Of a DNA stretch of 12,841 nucleotides, positions 1 to 7,400 are shown in pieces. A program made the translations under genes and the position numbers. The stretch comes from an uncultured Clostridia bacterium. GTDB lineage: Bacteria > Bacillota > Clostridia > Lachnospirales > Lachnospiraceae. Under the pieces are notes generated by a model that was not told the origin of the DNA, did no database searches, and saw only the letters and a program-made list of their open reading frames with translations. Location: the NCBI GenBank assembly GCA_946611595.1, contig CAMODY010000038.1:1-12841 (forward strand), read 5' to 3'. The stretch's first letter is position 1, and each line of letters begins with the position of its first letter.

Positions 1-233
1 GTGATCGCTACTTTGTAGTCACCGATCTTAATGGAGTCTTTTAATGCTTTTACTTTATCTGCATCAACAAATGTTCTGTATGTAGAATCATATTTCAGAA
101 GGTGTGCGATCTCTTCTGTCGGATGGGAGCAGTTGATTGCTACTACTTCAACATCCGGATCATTGTACAGTCTTCTGAAAGTCAGTCTTCCGATTCTTCC
201 AAAACCATTAATTGCGATTCTCTTCTTTGCCAT
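1..233 (-). CDS. gap: Glyceraldehyde-3-phosphate dehydrogenase, N-terminal part (cut by left edge)
   Basis: Only the first 77 codons are present; the rest lies beyond the left edge. The protein opens MAKRIAINGFGRIGRL, the type I GAPDH Rossmann start with the NAD(P)-binding GFGRIG loop at residues 9-14, and continues with VEVVAIN and AHLLKYDS, all family hallmarks. The enzyme oxidises glyceraldehyde 3-phosphate to 1,3-bisphosphoglycerate in cytosolic glycolysis, or runs in reverse. ATG at 233-231 is preceded by GAGGAGG at 241-247, which fixes the start. The residue after the AIN strand (position 34) is Cys followed by Ser, where strictly NAD-dependent enzymes usually carry Asp-Leu; this resembles the 'NAS' of GapB-type enzymes and may mean relaxed or NADP preference (inference). 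It has its own promoter and is separated from upstream hbd by a terminator. Family assignment is firm; cofactor use and gapA/gapB status are not. Confidence 0.95.
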   Translation of the reverse strand, partial: MAKKRIAINGFGRIGRLTFRRLYNDPDVEVVAINCSHPTEEIAHLLKYDSTYRTFVDADKVKALKDSIKIGDYKVAI

Positions 234-268
234 TTTGTAACCTCCTCAAAATTGGTCATAAATAATAT

Positions 269-285
269 TCGGAACATATTTCCGA
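269..285. promoter_or_regulatory. Candidate operator: 17-bp perfect inverted repeat in gap leader
   Basis: TCGGAA-CATAT-TTCCGA is a perfect 6-bp-arm inverted repeat with a 5-bp centre. It lies just downstream of the predicted transcription start (near 289) and upstream of the Shine-Dalgarno site. That is where a repressor could block elongation or promoter clearance. Six-base arms can arise by chance, and it could instead be a small RNA hairpin. No regulator is identified. Confidence 0.4.
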
Positions 286-295
286 TTCAAGTTTG

Positions 296-323
296 ATTAT
301 AGCACTATTTAACTGAAAAACAA
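296..323 (-). promoter_or_regulatory. Sigma-A-type promoter of gap
   Basis: On the minus strand, TTGTTT (318-323) is followed after 16 bp by a perfect TATAAT (296-301). The predicted start is near 289, giving a leader of about 55 nt that carries the 269-285 palindrome and the GAGGAGG ribosome-binding site. Upstream, at 342-361, GTGCAA (plus-strand reading) occurs twice with a 12-bp period, a possible activator site. Confidence 0.75.
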
Positions 324-367
324 TCGACAGATCGTTATTTTTTGTGCAAACTTGCGTGCAATTAGGG

Positions 368-400
368 AAAAAAGAGAGATTGGATAACCAATCTCTCTTT
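368..400 (-). terminator. Intrinsic terminator of the crt-hbd operon
   Basis: Reading leftward, a perfect hairpin with core GAGAGATTGG, loop TTAT and complement CCAATCTCTC (extended by A/T pairs to 13 bp) ends in a run of six T (368-373). It sits about 40 bp after the hbd stop and upstream of the gap promoter, so it insulates the two units. Confidence 0.9.
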
Positions 401-440
401 GATGTGAAGCATTGCTTCTTTTCATCTTTTTGTTCTACTC

Positions 441-1280
441 TTATTTGCTGTAATCGTAGAAGCCTTTTCCTGTCTTAACACCTAACAGGCCGCCACGTAC
501 CATTTTACGTAACAGGATATGTGCACGATATTTGGAATCGCCAGTCTCTTTGTAAAGAACGTCCATGATAGCAAGGCAAACATCAAGTCCGACCATATCA
601 CCTAAAGCAAGAGGTCCAATCGGGTGGTTGCAGCCCAGTTTCATAGCGTTATCAATACCTTCTACAGAAGCGATGCCCTCAGCATAGATGCAGATAGCTT
701 CGTTGATCATCGGGATAAGGATTCTATTAACAACGAATCCAGGTCCTTCGTTAACCTGTACCGGAGTTTTTCCGATCTGCTCAGCGATGGAAACGATCTT
801 GTCAACGATCTCCTGAGGAGTTGTTGCGCCTGCGATAACCTCAACCAGTTTCATAACTGGAGCCGGGTTGAAGAAATGCATACCGATCATCGGTCTGTCA
901 AGTCCTGAGCCGATCTCTGTGATGGAAAGAGAAGATGTATTTGTTGCAAAGATGCAGTCTGCCGGAACAATATCCTGAAGCTCTTTAAATGTCTGTTTTT
1001 TGATCTCCATGTTCTCGATAGCAGCTTCTACAACAAGGTCACAGTCTGTACAGATATCTTTCGTACCTGTCGTGATTTTTGCAAGGATGGCATCAGCATC
1101 AGCCTGCTCCATTTTTCCTTTTGCAATACGTTTCTCAAAGCCTTTCGCGATTTTTTCTTTACCGCGTGCTGCAAACTCGTCGTTAATATCGGTAAGTTTT
1201 ACCTCAAAACCTTCTGTCTGAGCAAATGCCTGAGCAATACCGGAACCCATTGTACCTGCACCAATAATACCAACAATCAT
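441..1280 (-). CDS. hbd: 3-hydroxybutyryl-CoA dehydrogenase
   Basis: This 279-residue protein interconverts acetoacetyl-CoA and 3-hydroxybutyryl-CoA in the cytosol, a step of butyrate/crotonyl-CoA metabolism. The N-terminal Rossmann fold has GAGTMG at residues 7-12. An acidic residue closes the second strand (D31 in LTDIND), typical of NAD(H) preference. The catalytic region is complete: NTSS (114-117), the catalytic His in GMHFFNPAP (H135), E147, and the conserved Asn in GFVVNR (N185). The C-terminal domain ends with the family-typical GVKTGKGFYDY. Length matches clostridial Hbd (about 280). The ATG has AGGAGG 8 nt upstream (1289-1294). It lies 48 bp downstream of crt on the same strand with no terminator between, so the two are an operon. 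Bcd, EtfAB and thiolase, often in the same cluster, are absent on both sides. The family call is firm. Confidence 0.96.
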   Translation of the reverse strand: MIVGIIGAGTMGSGIAQAFAQTEGFEVKLTDINDEFAARGKEKIAKGFEKRIAKGKMEQADADAILAKITTGTKDICTDCDLVVEAAIENMEIKKQTFKELQDIVPADCIFATNTSSLSITEIGSGLDRPMIGMHFFNPAPVMKLVEVIAGATTPQEIVDKIVSIAEQIGKTPVQVNEGPGFVVNRILIPMINEAICIYAEGIASVEGIDNAMKLGCNHPIGPLALGDMVGLDVCLAIMDVLYKETGDSKYRAHILLRKMVRGGLLGVKTGKGFYDYSK

Positions 1281-1328
1281 GATTAATACCTCCTAATATA
1301 TAATACCTAATAGTTTTATTTACCCGTT

Positions 1329-2105
1329 TTATTTGTTTTTAAAGCCTTCTACTTTTCTCTTCTCAAGGAATGCTTTCATACCTTCGATCTGATCTTCTGT
1401 CTGGAAGCAGCTTCCGAAGAGTTTCTCTTCGATAACGATTGCCTGATCCATATCGACCTGAAGTCCGTCATTGATTGCTTTCTTGCAAGCGCGAACAGCG
1501 ATCGGAGCATTGCGTGCGATCTTAGCAGCCATCTTCTCAGCTGCAGGCATCAGTTCTTCAATCGGATATACTGCATTTACAAGACCAATAGCAAGAGCTT
1601 CCGGAGCTTTAATATTTGACGCTGTGTAAATAAGTTCTTTTGCTTTGCCTGGATTGATGATACGAGCAAGACGCTGTGTTCCGCCGAATCCCGGAGTGAT
1701 TCCAAGACCAACCTCAGGCTGACCAAACATTGCGTTCTCAGAGCAGATACGAATATCACAGCTCATAGCAATTTCATTTCCACCGCCAAGAGCAAAGCCA
1801 TTAACTGCAGCGATAACCGGTACCGGGAAGGTCTCGATCTTTCTGAAAACATCGTTGCCGCGTTTTCCGAATGCTTCACCTTCAGCTACAGTCAAAGTAC
1901 TCATCTCGCCGATATCAGCGCCGGCAACAAAAGATTTTTCACCAGCTCCTGTAAGAATAACAGCGCGAACAACATTTGTATCGATCTGATCGAACACACT
2001 GTCAAGTTCTGCAAGCACATCGGAATTTAATGCATTTAACGCTTCCGGTCTGTTGATCGTAACGATTGCATATCCTTCTTTCTGCTCATACAATACAAAT
2101 CCCAT
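1329..2105 (-). CDS. crt: Crotonase / short-chain enoyl-CoA hydratase
   Basis: This 258-residue crotonase reversibly hydrates crotonyl-CoA to 3-hydroxybutyryl-CoA, the step paired with the downstream hbd product. The oxyanion-hole segments are visible as AGADIGEM (61-68) and FALGGG (104-109). Both catalytic glutamates of true hydratases are kept: E111 in GGGNE and E131 in GQPE, followed by GFGGTQRL. The C-terminus, AFLEKRKVEGFKNK, closely resembles clostridial Crt. Length is typical. The ATG has AGGAGG 9 nt upstream (2115-2120). It is the first gene of a crt-hbd transcript starting from the promoter at 2184-2211. Other hydratases of the superfamily are possible, but the two Glu residues and the hbd partner strongly favour crotonase. 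Confidence 0.96.
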   Translation of the reverse strand: MGFVLYEQKEGYAIVTINRPEALNALNSDVLAELDSVFDQIDTNVVRAVILTGAGEKSFVAGADIGEMSTLTVAEGEAFGKRGNDVFRKIETFPVPVIAAVNGFALGGGNEIAMSCDIRICSENAMFGQPEVGLGITPGFGGTQRLARIINPGKAKELIYTASNIKAPEALAIGLVNAVYPIEELMPAAEKMAAKIARNAPIAVRACKKAINDGLQVDMDQAIVIEEKLFGSCFQTEDQIEGMKAFLEKRKVEGFKNK

Positions 2106-2183
2106 AATTTTCTACCTCCTGTTTCTTTTGACACATTTCCAATAATACTTGCAAGTAAAAATGTGCCCAAATCTTACAAAGAC

Positions 2184-2211
2184 ATTATACCACTGCAAAC
2201 GACTTTGTGAA
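2184..2211 (-). promoter_or_regulatory. Sigma-A-type promoter of crt-hbd
   Basis: Minus strand: TTCACA (2206-2211), 16-bp spacer, perfect TATAAT (2184-2189), giving a leader of roughly 70 nt before crt. The -35 box overlaps a degenerate match to the redox repressor Rex operator (plus-strand reading TTGTGAA-CATA-TAAAATA, 2205-2222). Rex is a known controller of crt/hbd operons in clostridia, but the match here is only partial (10 of 14). Confidence 0.75.
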
Positions 2212-2253
2212 CATATAAAATAACTTAATTTTGGTACTATATTTGGATTATTA

Positions 2254-2895
2254 TTAAGCGCGCTGTGCCATCTCACACCCGCAAAATTCCTGACGATAAA
2301 GATCGTATTGTTTGGAAAGTTCGATGGAACGGAGATAGCCGTTCTTTTTCTTGAAATCAGATTCGAGCCAGAGTGGCTGTGAAATTGAATCGTCTGAAGA
2401 AATGGTCTTTAAATAATCCTCTGCCGCATGACCGACTTTGTTTAAGACCATAGCATTTTTATGTGGGCTTACGGTAAGCGTTGTCCCAAAATAATCAAAA
2501 CCCTGCTCCATTGCTATTTTTGCTGTCTGCTTTAAACGAAGTTCAAAACATTTTACGCAGCGAGCTCCGCCTTCCGGCTCTGCTTCATATCCTTTTGCTG
2601 CATCCAAAAACTCCTGATGATCATAGGGAAGCGTAAAAAGACCGACCTCTTTTCCATACGCTTCTTCGATCAGTTTTTTCTGGACCGACAGGCGCAGATC
2701 ATACTCTGCTTCCGGATAGATATTCGGATTATAATAAAAGACCGTGATCTTAAAAAACTCTTTCAGATACTCAAGACAATAAGAGCTGCATGGGCCACAG
2801 CAGCTGTGTAAAAGTAAGGAAGGAGTCTTACCCGACTCCTTGATTCCCTCTAATATTTCATCTAATCTTTTTTGAAAATTTATTTTCTGTTCCAT
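2254..2895 (-). CDS. queH: Epoxyqueuosine reductase QueH
   Basis: This 213-residue protein of the QueH (formerly DUF208) family catalyses the last step of queuosine synthesis, reducing epoxyqueuosine to queuosine in the wobble position of GUN-anticodon tRNAs; it replaces the unrelated QueG. Visible marks are LLLHSCCGPCSSYCLEYL (residues 27-44, with the vicinal C32-C33), FYYNPNIYPEAEYDLR (53-68), the RCxxC pair C113/C116, FGTTLTVSPHKN (136-147) and a terminal CGC (C205/C207). The Cys set fits the Fe-S/metal site of the family. The start lies inside the end of the upstream Nudix gene (38-nt overlap). Only a weak AGTGGA precedes the ATG, so translation is probably coupled to the Nudix gene. No convincing terminator follows before the crt promoter. 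Confidence 0.93.
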   Translation of the reverse strand: MEQKINFQKRLDEILEGIKESGKTPSLLLHSCCGPCSSYCLEYLKEFFKITVFYYNPNIYPEAEYDLRLSVQKKLIEEAYGKEVGLFTLPYDHQEFLDAAKGYEAEPEGGARCVKCFELRLKQTAKIAMEQGFDYFGTTLTVSPHKNAMVLNKVGHAAEDYLKTISSDDSISQPLWLESDFKKKNGYLRSIELSKQYDLYRQEFCGCEMAQRA

Positions 2896-3331
2896 TTTTC
2901 CACTTGCCGGCTTTCTTCAGCTCCTGATACTTTTGATAAGCAGCCTCAAGGATTGCTCTTTCATTGTCGTATTTCAGAAGAAAGATCGCTTCATGATACT
3001 TGTAGTATCCGGAATCGGAGAAGAACTCCTCTTTTTGAGGTTTGCTGTAATAACTGTCTCCGGCCATTAAATACCAGTGCACCGTTTTACAGACCTTATC
3101 GTCCGGGATATTGAATTCATATTCACTGGCACCAATATAACTCATGATCGTGCCATTTGCACCGGACTCTTCTTTCACTTCTCTTAAGGCGGTTTCTTTA
3201 AATTCCTCGCCTTCTTCCACAGTGCCTTTTGGGAGCACCCACCCTATAAACCGGTCATGATAATTTTTAAAGAGTAATAAAATTTTGCCGCGATATATGA
3301 CCACACCACCACAGCTCACTGCTTCTTTCAT
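2858..3331 (-). CDS. Nudix hydrolase
   Basis: This 157-residue protein has a complete Nudix box at residues 36-58: G36, then after five residues E42, then after seven R50-E51-V52, E54-E55 and G57-A58, the Mg2+-binding signature for hydrolysis of a nucleoside diphosphate linked to X. The preceding FIGWVLPKGTVEEGE resembles small Nudix enzymes of the Ap4A-hydrolase/MutT kind, but the substrate cannot be read from the sequence. A K/R-rich tail (about 139-157) overlaps the queH start. The ATG has AGGAAGGA 6 nt upstream (3338-3345). It lies 50 bp after the rhomboid-like gene and overlaps queH by 38 nt, so the three are probably one transcription unit, although the hairpin at 3365-3387 may weaken expression. 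Confidence 0.92.
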   Translation of the reverse strand: MKEAVSCGGVVIYRGKILLLFKNYHDRFIGWVLPKGTVEEGEEFKETALREVKEESGANGTIMSYIGASEYEFNIPDDKVCKTVHWYLMAGDSYYSKPQKEEFFSDSGYYKYHEAIFLLKYDNERAILEAAYQKYQELKKAGKWKNGTENKFSKKIR

Positions 3332-3364
3332 ATACAGTCCTTCCTGTGTGTTTTTATTTATTTA

Positions 3365-3387
3365 AAATGACCACTTTCAGGTCATTT
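3365..3387 (-). terminator. Hairpin at the end of the rhomboid-like gene (weak terminator or attenuator)
   Basis: AAATGACC and GGTCATTT form a perfect 8-bp stem with a 7-nt loop; the rhomboid-like gene's TGA stop (3382-3384) lies within it. Reading leftward, the stem is followed by TAAATAAATAAAAA, not a clean T run. It may therefore act as a partial terminator, an attenuator before the Nudix gene, or an mRNA-stability element. Confidence 0.4.
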
Positions 3388-4377
3388 CACATGCACATGT
3401 GTGAATAAATGCTCCTGGCAGTATTCATGATTTCCTGCACATTTCGAGCAATACCGGAAGGTAAGATCCGGATTTGTAAGATTGGTTCTTCCACAGATCG
3501 AGCAGCGATGTACGATCACTCCGCCTGCAACATATGGCCCTCCTGCATTAGAAGAGCCCGAAGCTGTTCCTCTTCCCTGCTGGTATTGATTCATACGCTC
3601 GTTCATCCATGAACGATTTTGTTCCATACCCTGCTGCATCTTTTTCCTGAAATCTGCTCTTCTATGAATCTCATTTGGAGTCAGCCTTCTAAGCTTCCTT
3701 GTTGCAAGGAAGAAGATCAGGAAGTTAAGCAGCGAGATCACGATGGAGAAGATTTCCGTAATGATGATGATCTTGGCAGCGCCCGCCTCAATACCAAATT
3801 GGGCAATGATCGTCTGTACCTGTGCATTTGGAAGTGCGAACAGGGAGATGATGCCGCTAACGATCTGAACTCCCAGATAAATGACATCAAAGATTGCCAG
3901 CCACTTCATACGGATCGGAAGTATGCCGAAGAAGTAGATCCTGGTATTTGGATACAAAACAGCAAATGCAAGGAAGGACGCCAGGTTAATATAATAGGTG
4001 CTGACATCCATGGAAACACCTGTGATCCAATATACGATCATAGCTCCTAAGGTCATGAAAAACCAACCGGAGAAGATATAGACGTTATACTTGAAAGAAC
4101 CTAAAGTCTGCTCCAGACCTTTTCCAATGTAAAAATAGAGCAAAAACATAAAAATGATAAAGATGCTTAAGCCCTGCGGAATCGTACAGATCCAGGTAAA
4201 TAAACGCCATACCTGTCCTTTCATGACCATTGCCGGATCTAAAACAATATAGTCATAGATTCCGAATCTGGCATTCGTAAAATACAGGATATAGCCGATC
4301 AGATATCCGCCTAAAAGATAATAAATTAAATTTTTAATGGCATATTTGCCAATTTTTCGCTCAATTTTATCTAACAT
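3382..4377 (-). CDS. Rhomboid-fold membrane protein with C-terminal zinc-ribbon-like tail, probably non-proteolytic
   Basis: About 331 residues starting MLDKIERKIGKYAI. Six hydrophobic segments (roughly 16-34, 62-84, 99-119, 129-151, 158-182, 203-225) and the GQVWRLFTW motif (W57-R58) in the first loop match the rhomboid fold. The GxSG catalytic serine motif is not visible in the fourth segment (it reads NLASFLAFA), so peptidase activity is doubtful. A basic, Gln/Met-rich cytoplasmic linker (about 230-275) and a Gly/Ser spacer lead to CSICGRTNLTN...YCSKCAGNHEYC, with C292/C295, C310/C313, H317, C320 and further His residues likely binding zinc. Start choice: ATG at 4377 fits the family start and has an extended -10 box exactly 7 nt upstream. 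An in-frame TTG at 4401 would add 8 residues but has a badly spaced Shine-Dalgarno. Function unknown. Confidence 0.85.
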   Translation of the reverse strand: MLDKIERKIGKYAIKNLIYYLLGGYLIGYILYFTNARFGIYDYIVLDPAMVMKGQVWRLFTWICTIPQGLSIFIIFMFLLYFYIGKGLEQTLGSFKYNVYIFSGWFFMTLGAMIVYWITGVSMDVSTYYINLASFLAFAVLYPNTRIYFFGILPIRMKWLAIFDVIYLGVQIVSGIISLFALPNAQVQTIIAQFGIEAGAAKIIIITEIFSIVISLLNFLIFFLATRKLRRLTPNEIHRRADFRKKMQQGMEQNRSWMNERMNQYQQGRGTASGSSNAGGPYVAGGVIVHRCSICGRTNLTNPDLTFRYCSKCAGNHEYCQEHLFTHVHVK

Positions 4378-4384
4378 GTGGCAG

Positions 4385-4414
4385 ATTATAGCATACTCCA
4401 AGATCTCCTGCCAT
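4385..4414 (-). promoter_or_regulatory. Extended -10 promoter giving a leaderless rhomboid-like mRNA
   Basis: Minus strand: TGC-TATAAT (extended -10, hexamer 4385-4390) preceded, after an 18-bp spacer, by ATGGCA (4409-4414, 4 of 6 matches to TTGACA). Only 7 nt separate the hexamer from the ATG at 4377, so transcription should begin at or next to the start codon. No Shine-Dalgarno is correctly spaced for that ATG. Confidence 0.6.
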
Positions 4415-4477
4415 CCTTTCTTTTTACCTCCACAAAACTTTCACACTTTATAGGTTCCTTTTTTTTTACTTCTAATA

Positions 4478-4491
4478 TATAATTCAGATTT
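4478..4491 (+). promoter_or_regulatory. -10 box directly upstream of the CoA-activase start (probable leaderless mRNA)
   Basis: A perfect TATAAT (4478-4483) ends 8 nt before the ATG at 4492, and the 20 bases before the ATG contain no purine-rich ribosome-binding site. No good -35 box is seen at 16-18 bp; that position (about 4454-4461) abuts a nine-T tract (4459-4467). Transcription would start within about 0-5 nt of the ATG. Confidence 0.5.
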
Positions 4492-7400
4492 ATGGACACT
4501 CTATTTAGACTTGGCGTGGACATCGGATCCACGACCGTAAAAATTGCAATTTTAGATTCTGAAGATAATGTTTGCTTCTCTGATTACCGCAGACACTATG
4601 CAAACATCCAGGAAACGCTTGCAGCTCTGATCAGTGATGCTGCAAAAACACTTGGCAATGTAAACTTATCTCCTGTGATCACTGGTTCCGGCGGTCTTCA
4701 GCTTTCCAAACATTTAGATGTTCCGTTTGTACAGGAAGTCGTTGCAGTATCAACGGCTCTTCAATCTTATGCTCCCCATACCGATGTTGCGATCGAACTC
4801 GGCGGCGAAGATGCAAAGATTATCTACTTCACAAACGGCATTGAACAACGTATGAACGGTATCTGCGCAGGCGGAACCGGTTCTTTTATCGACCAGATGG
4901 CAGATCTTCTCCAGACCGATTCGATGGGTCTGAATGAATATGCCAAAAACTATAAAACGATCTATCCGATCGCTGCTCGTTGCGGAGTATTTGCTAAAAC
5001 AGATATCCAGCCGCTGATCAACGAAGGTGCAACCCACGAAGATCTGGCAGCTTCCATTTTTCAGGCAGTTGTTAACCAGACAATTTCAGGTCTTGCCTGC
5101 GGCAAACCGATCCGCGGTAATGTTGCCTTTTTAGGCGGTCCGCTCCACTTCCTTTCAGAGCTCCGTCAGGCATTTATCCGTACATTAAAACTCGAGGGAG
5201 AAGCTATTATCCATCCGGATAACTCCCACCTCTTTGCAGCCATCGGTTCTGCTATGAACGCTGATGAGAATTACTCCATTTCAGCAGAAGAACTTTTCAA
5301 CCAGCTTGATCATGGCATCAAGATGGCAAATGAGATCCACCGAATGGATCCTCTTTTTTCGTCCTACGATGAATATGACGCGTTTGCAAAACGCCATGCA
5401 AAGGCTACTGTTAAAAAAGGCGATATCAGCAAATATCACGGAACCTGCTTTATGGGTATTGATGCAGGCTCTACTACAACAAAGATCGCTGTTATTGACA
5501 CCGAAGGCACCCTGCTCTGGTCCTTCTACAGTAATAACAACGGAAGCCCGATTGAAACAACGAAACGTGCAATTGCTGAACTGAAAGAGCTGATGCCAGA
5601 GGACAGCAAGATCGTCTATTCTTGCTCGACCGGATATGGCGAAGCTCTTCTTAAGAGTGCGCTGATGATGGAAGAAGGCGAAGTGGAAACTGTTGCACAT
5701 TACTATGCTGCACGCTTCTTTGACCCTTCCGTTGACTGCATTTTAGATATCGGCGGACAGGACATGAAATACATTCGCATCAAGAATGGTGCAATCGATA
5801 ATGTGCTTTTAAATGAAGCCTGCTCTTCCGGCTGCGGCTCCTTTATCGAAAACTTTGCAGCATCCATGAACTACTCTGTTCAGGACTTTGCAAAAGCTGC
5901 ATTATTTGCTAAAAGCCCTACAGACCTCGGCACCCGCTGCACGGTCTTCATGAACTCAAACGTAAAACAGGCACAGAAAGAAGGCGCTGAAGTATCCGAT
6001 ATCTCAGCAGGACTTAGCTATTCTGTTATTAAGAATGCGCTTTATAAAGTTATTAAGATCGTTGATCCGAAAGAATTCGGTGAGAAGATCGTTGTCCAGG
6101 GTGGAACATTCTATAATGACTCTATCCTGCGAGCCTTTGAATTTATCACCGGACGGGAAGTTGTCCGCCCTGACATTGCAGGAATCATGGGAGCCTTTGG
6201 TGCTGCCCTGATTGCAAGAGAACGCTATGCAAATGAGGCAAAAGAAAGCGGTAAGACTCCACAGACGACGCTTCTTAGTTTTGACGAGATCATTAATCTT
6301 GAGTTTAAAACAACTCTGGCGCGCTGCCAGGGATGCACAAACCATTGTCTCCTTACGATCAACAATTTCTCAGGCGGACGTAAGTTTATTTCCGGTAACC
6401 GCTGCGAGAAAGGAATCGGTAAGGAAAAGAAAGATGATTCCGTACCAAACCTGTTCAAATATAAAAATGACCGTATCTTTAACTTCCAGCCTTTAGCGGA
6501 AGAAGATGCGCCGCGCGGCACAGTTGGTATTCCGCGTGTCCTTAATATGTACGAGAACTTCCCGTTCTGGGCAACCTTCTTTAAGCGCCTCGGATACAGG
6601 GTCGTACTCTCCCCGCCTTCCAACAGGAAGATTTATGAACTCGGAATTGAGTCCATCCCGAGTGAATCCGAGTGCTATCCGGCAAAGCTTGCACATGGTC
6701 ATATCCAATGGCTGATCGAAAAGGGAATCAAATATATCTTCTACCCGTCGATCGCTTATGAAAGAAATGAAACACCTGATGCCGGAAACCACTTTAACTG
6801 CCCGATTGTAACCAGTTATCCGGAAAACATTAAGAACAATGTTGAAGATCTGGAAAAATACAACATCCATTTCGAGCATCCATTCCTCGCAATGACTGAT
6901 TACCGTATCTTCACGGAAGGTCTGGTTCGTGTTTTTGCAACGGAAGAATATGGTTTTTCCGCGCCTGAAGTCATCTCTGCTTCTAAAGCAGGATGGGACG
7001 TTTTAATGAATGTCAAAAAAGAGATCGAACAAAAAGGCGAAGAAGTTCTTAAGTGGATGGAAGAGACCGGAAATCAGGGCATCGTTTTGGCAGGCCGCCC
7101 ATATCACATTGATCCTGAGATCAACCACGGTATTCCTGAGCTTATCACCTCCTATGGAATTGCCGTCCTGACAGAAGATTCCGTCTCTCATTTAGGTCGT
7201 GTGGAACGTCCTTTAATCGTATTAGACCAGTGGATGTATCATTCCCGTCTTTATAAAGCTGCAAACTATGTAAAGACCAGAGACGATCTGAACCTGATCC
7301 AGCTCAACTCCTTTGGCTGCGGTCTGGATGCTGTTACAACCGACCAGGTAAACGATATCTTATCCGGATCCGGAAAGATCTATACGGTATTAAAGATCGA

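Noticed and set aside
1..296. Rightward open frames across the gap start region
   Set aside because: They are antisense to a clear GAPDH coding sequence and have no domain or ribosome-binding site.
406..418. Small inverted repeat GAAGC-ATT-GCTTC between hbd and its terminator
   Set aside because: Short stem, no T run in the direction of transcription, and a strong terminator follows directly.
4369..4414. A 15-codon frame (MAGDLGVCYNLPHVR) just upstream of and overlapping the rhomboid-like start, as a possible leader peptide
   Set aside because: It lies upstream of or across the predicted -10 box, so it would not be transcribed from that promoter, and its ribosome site is poorly spaced.
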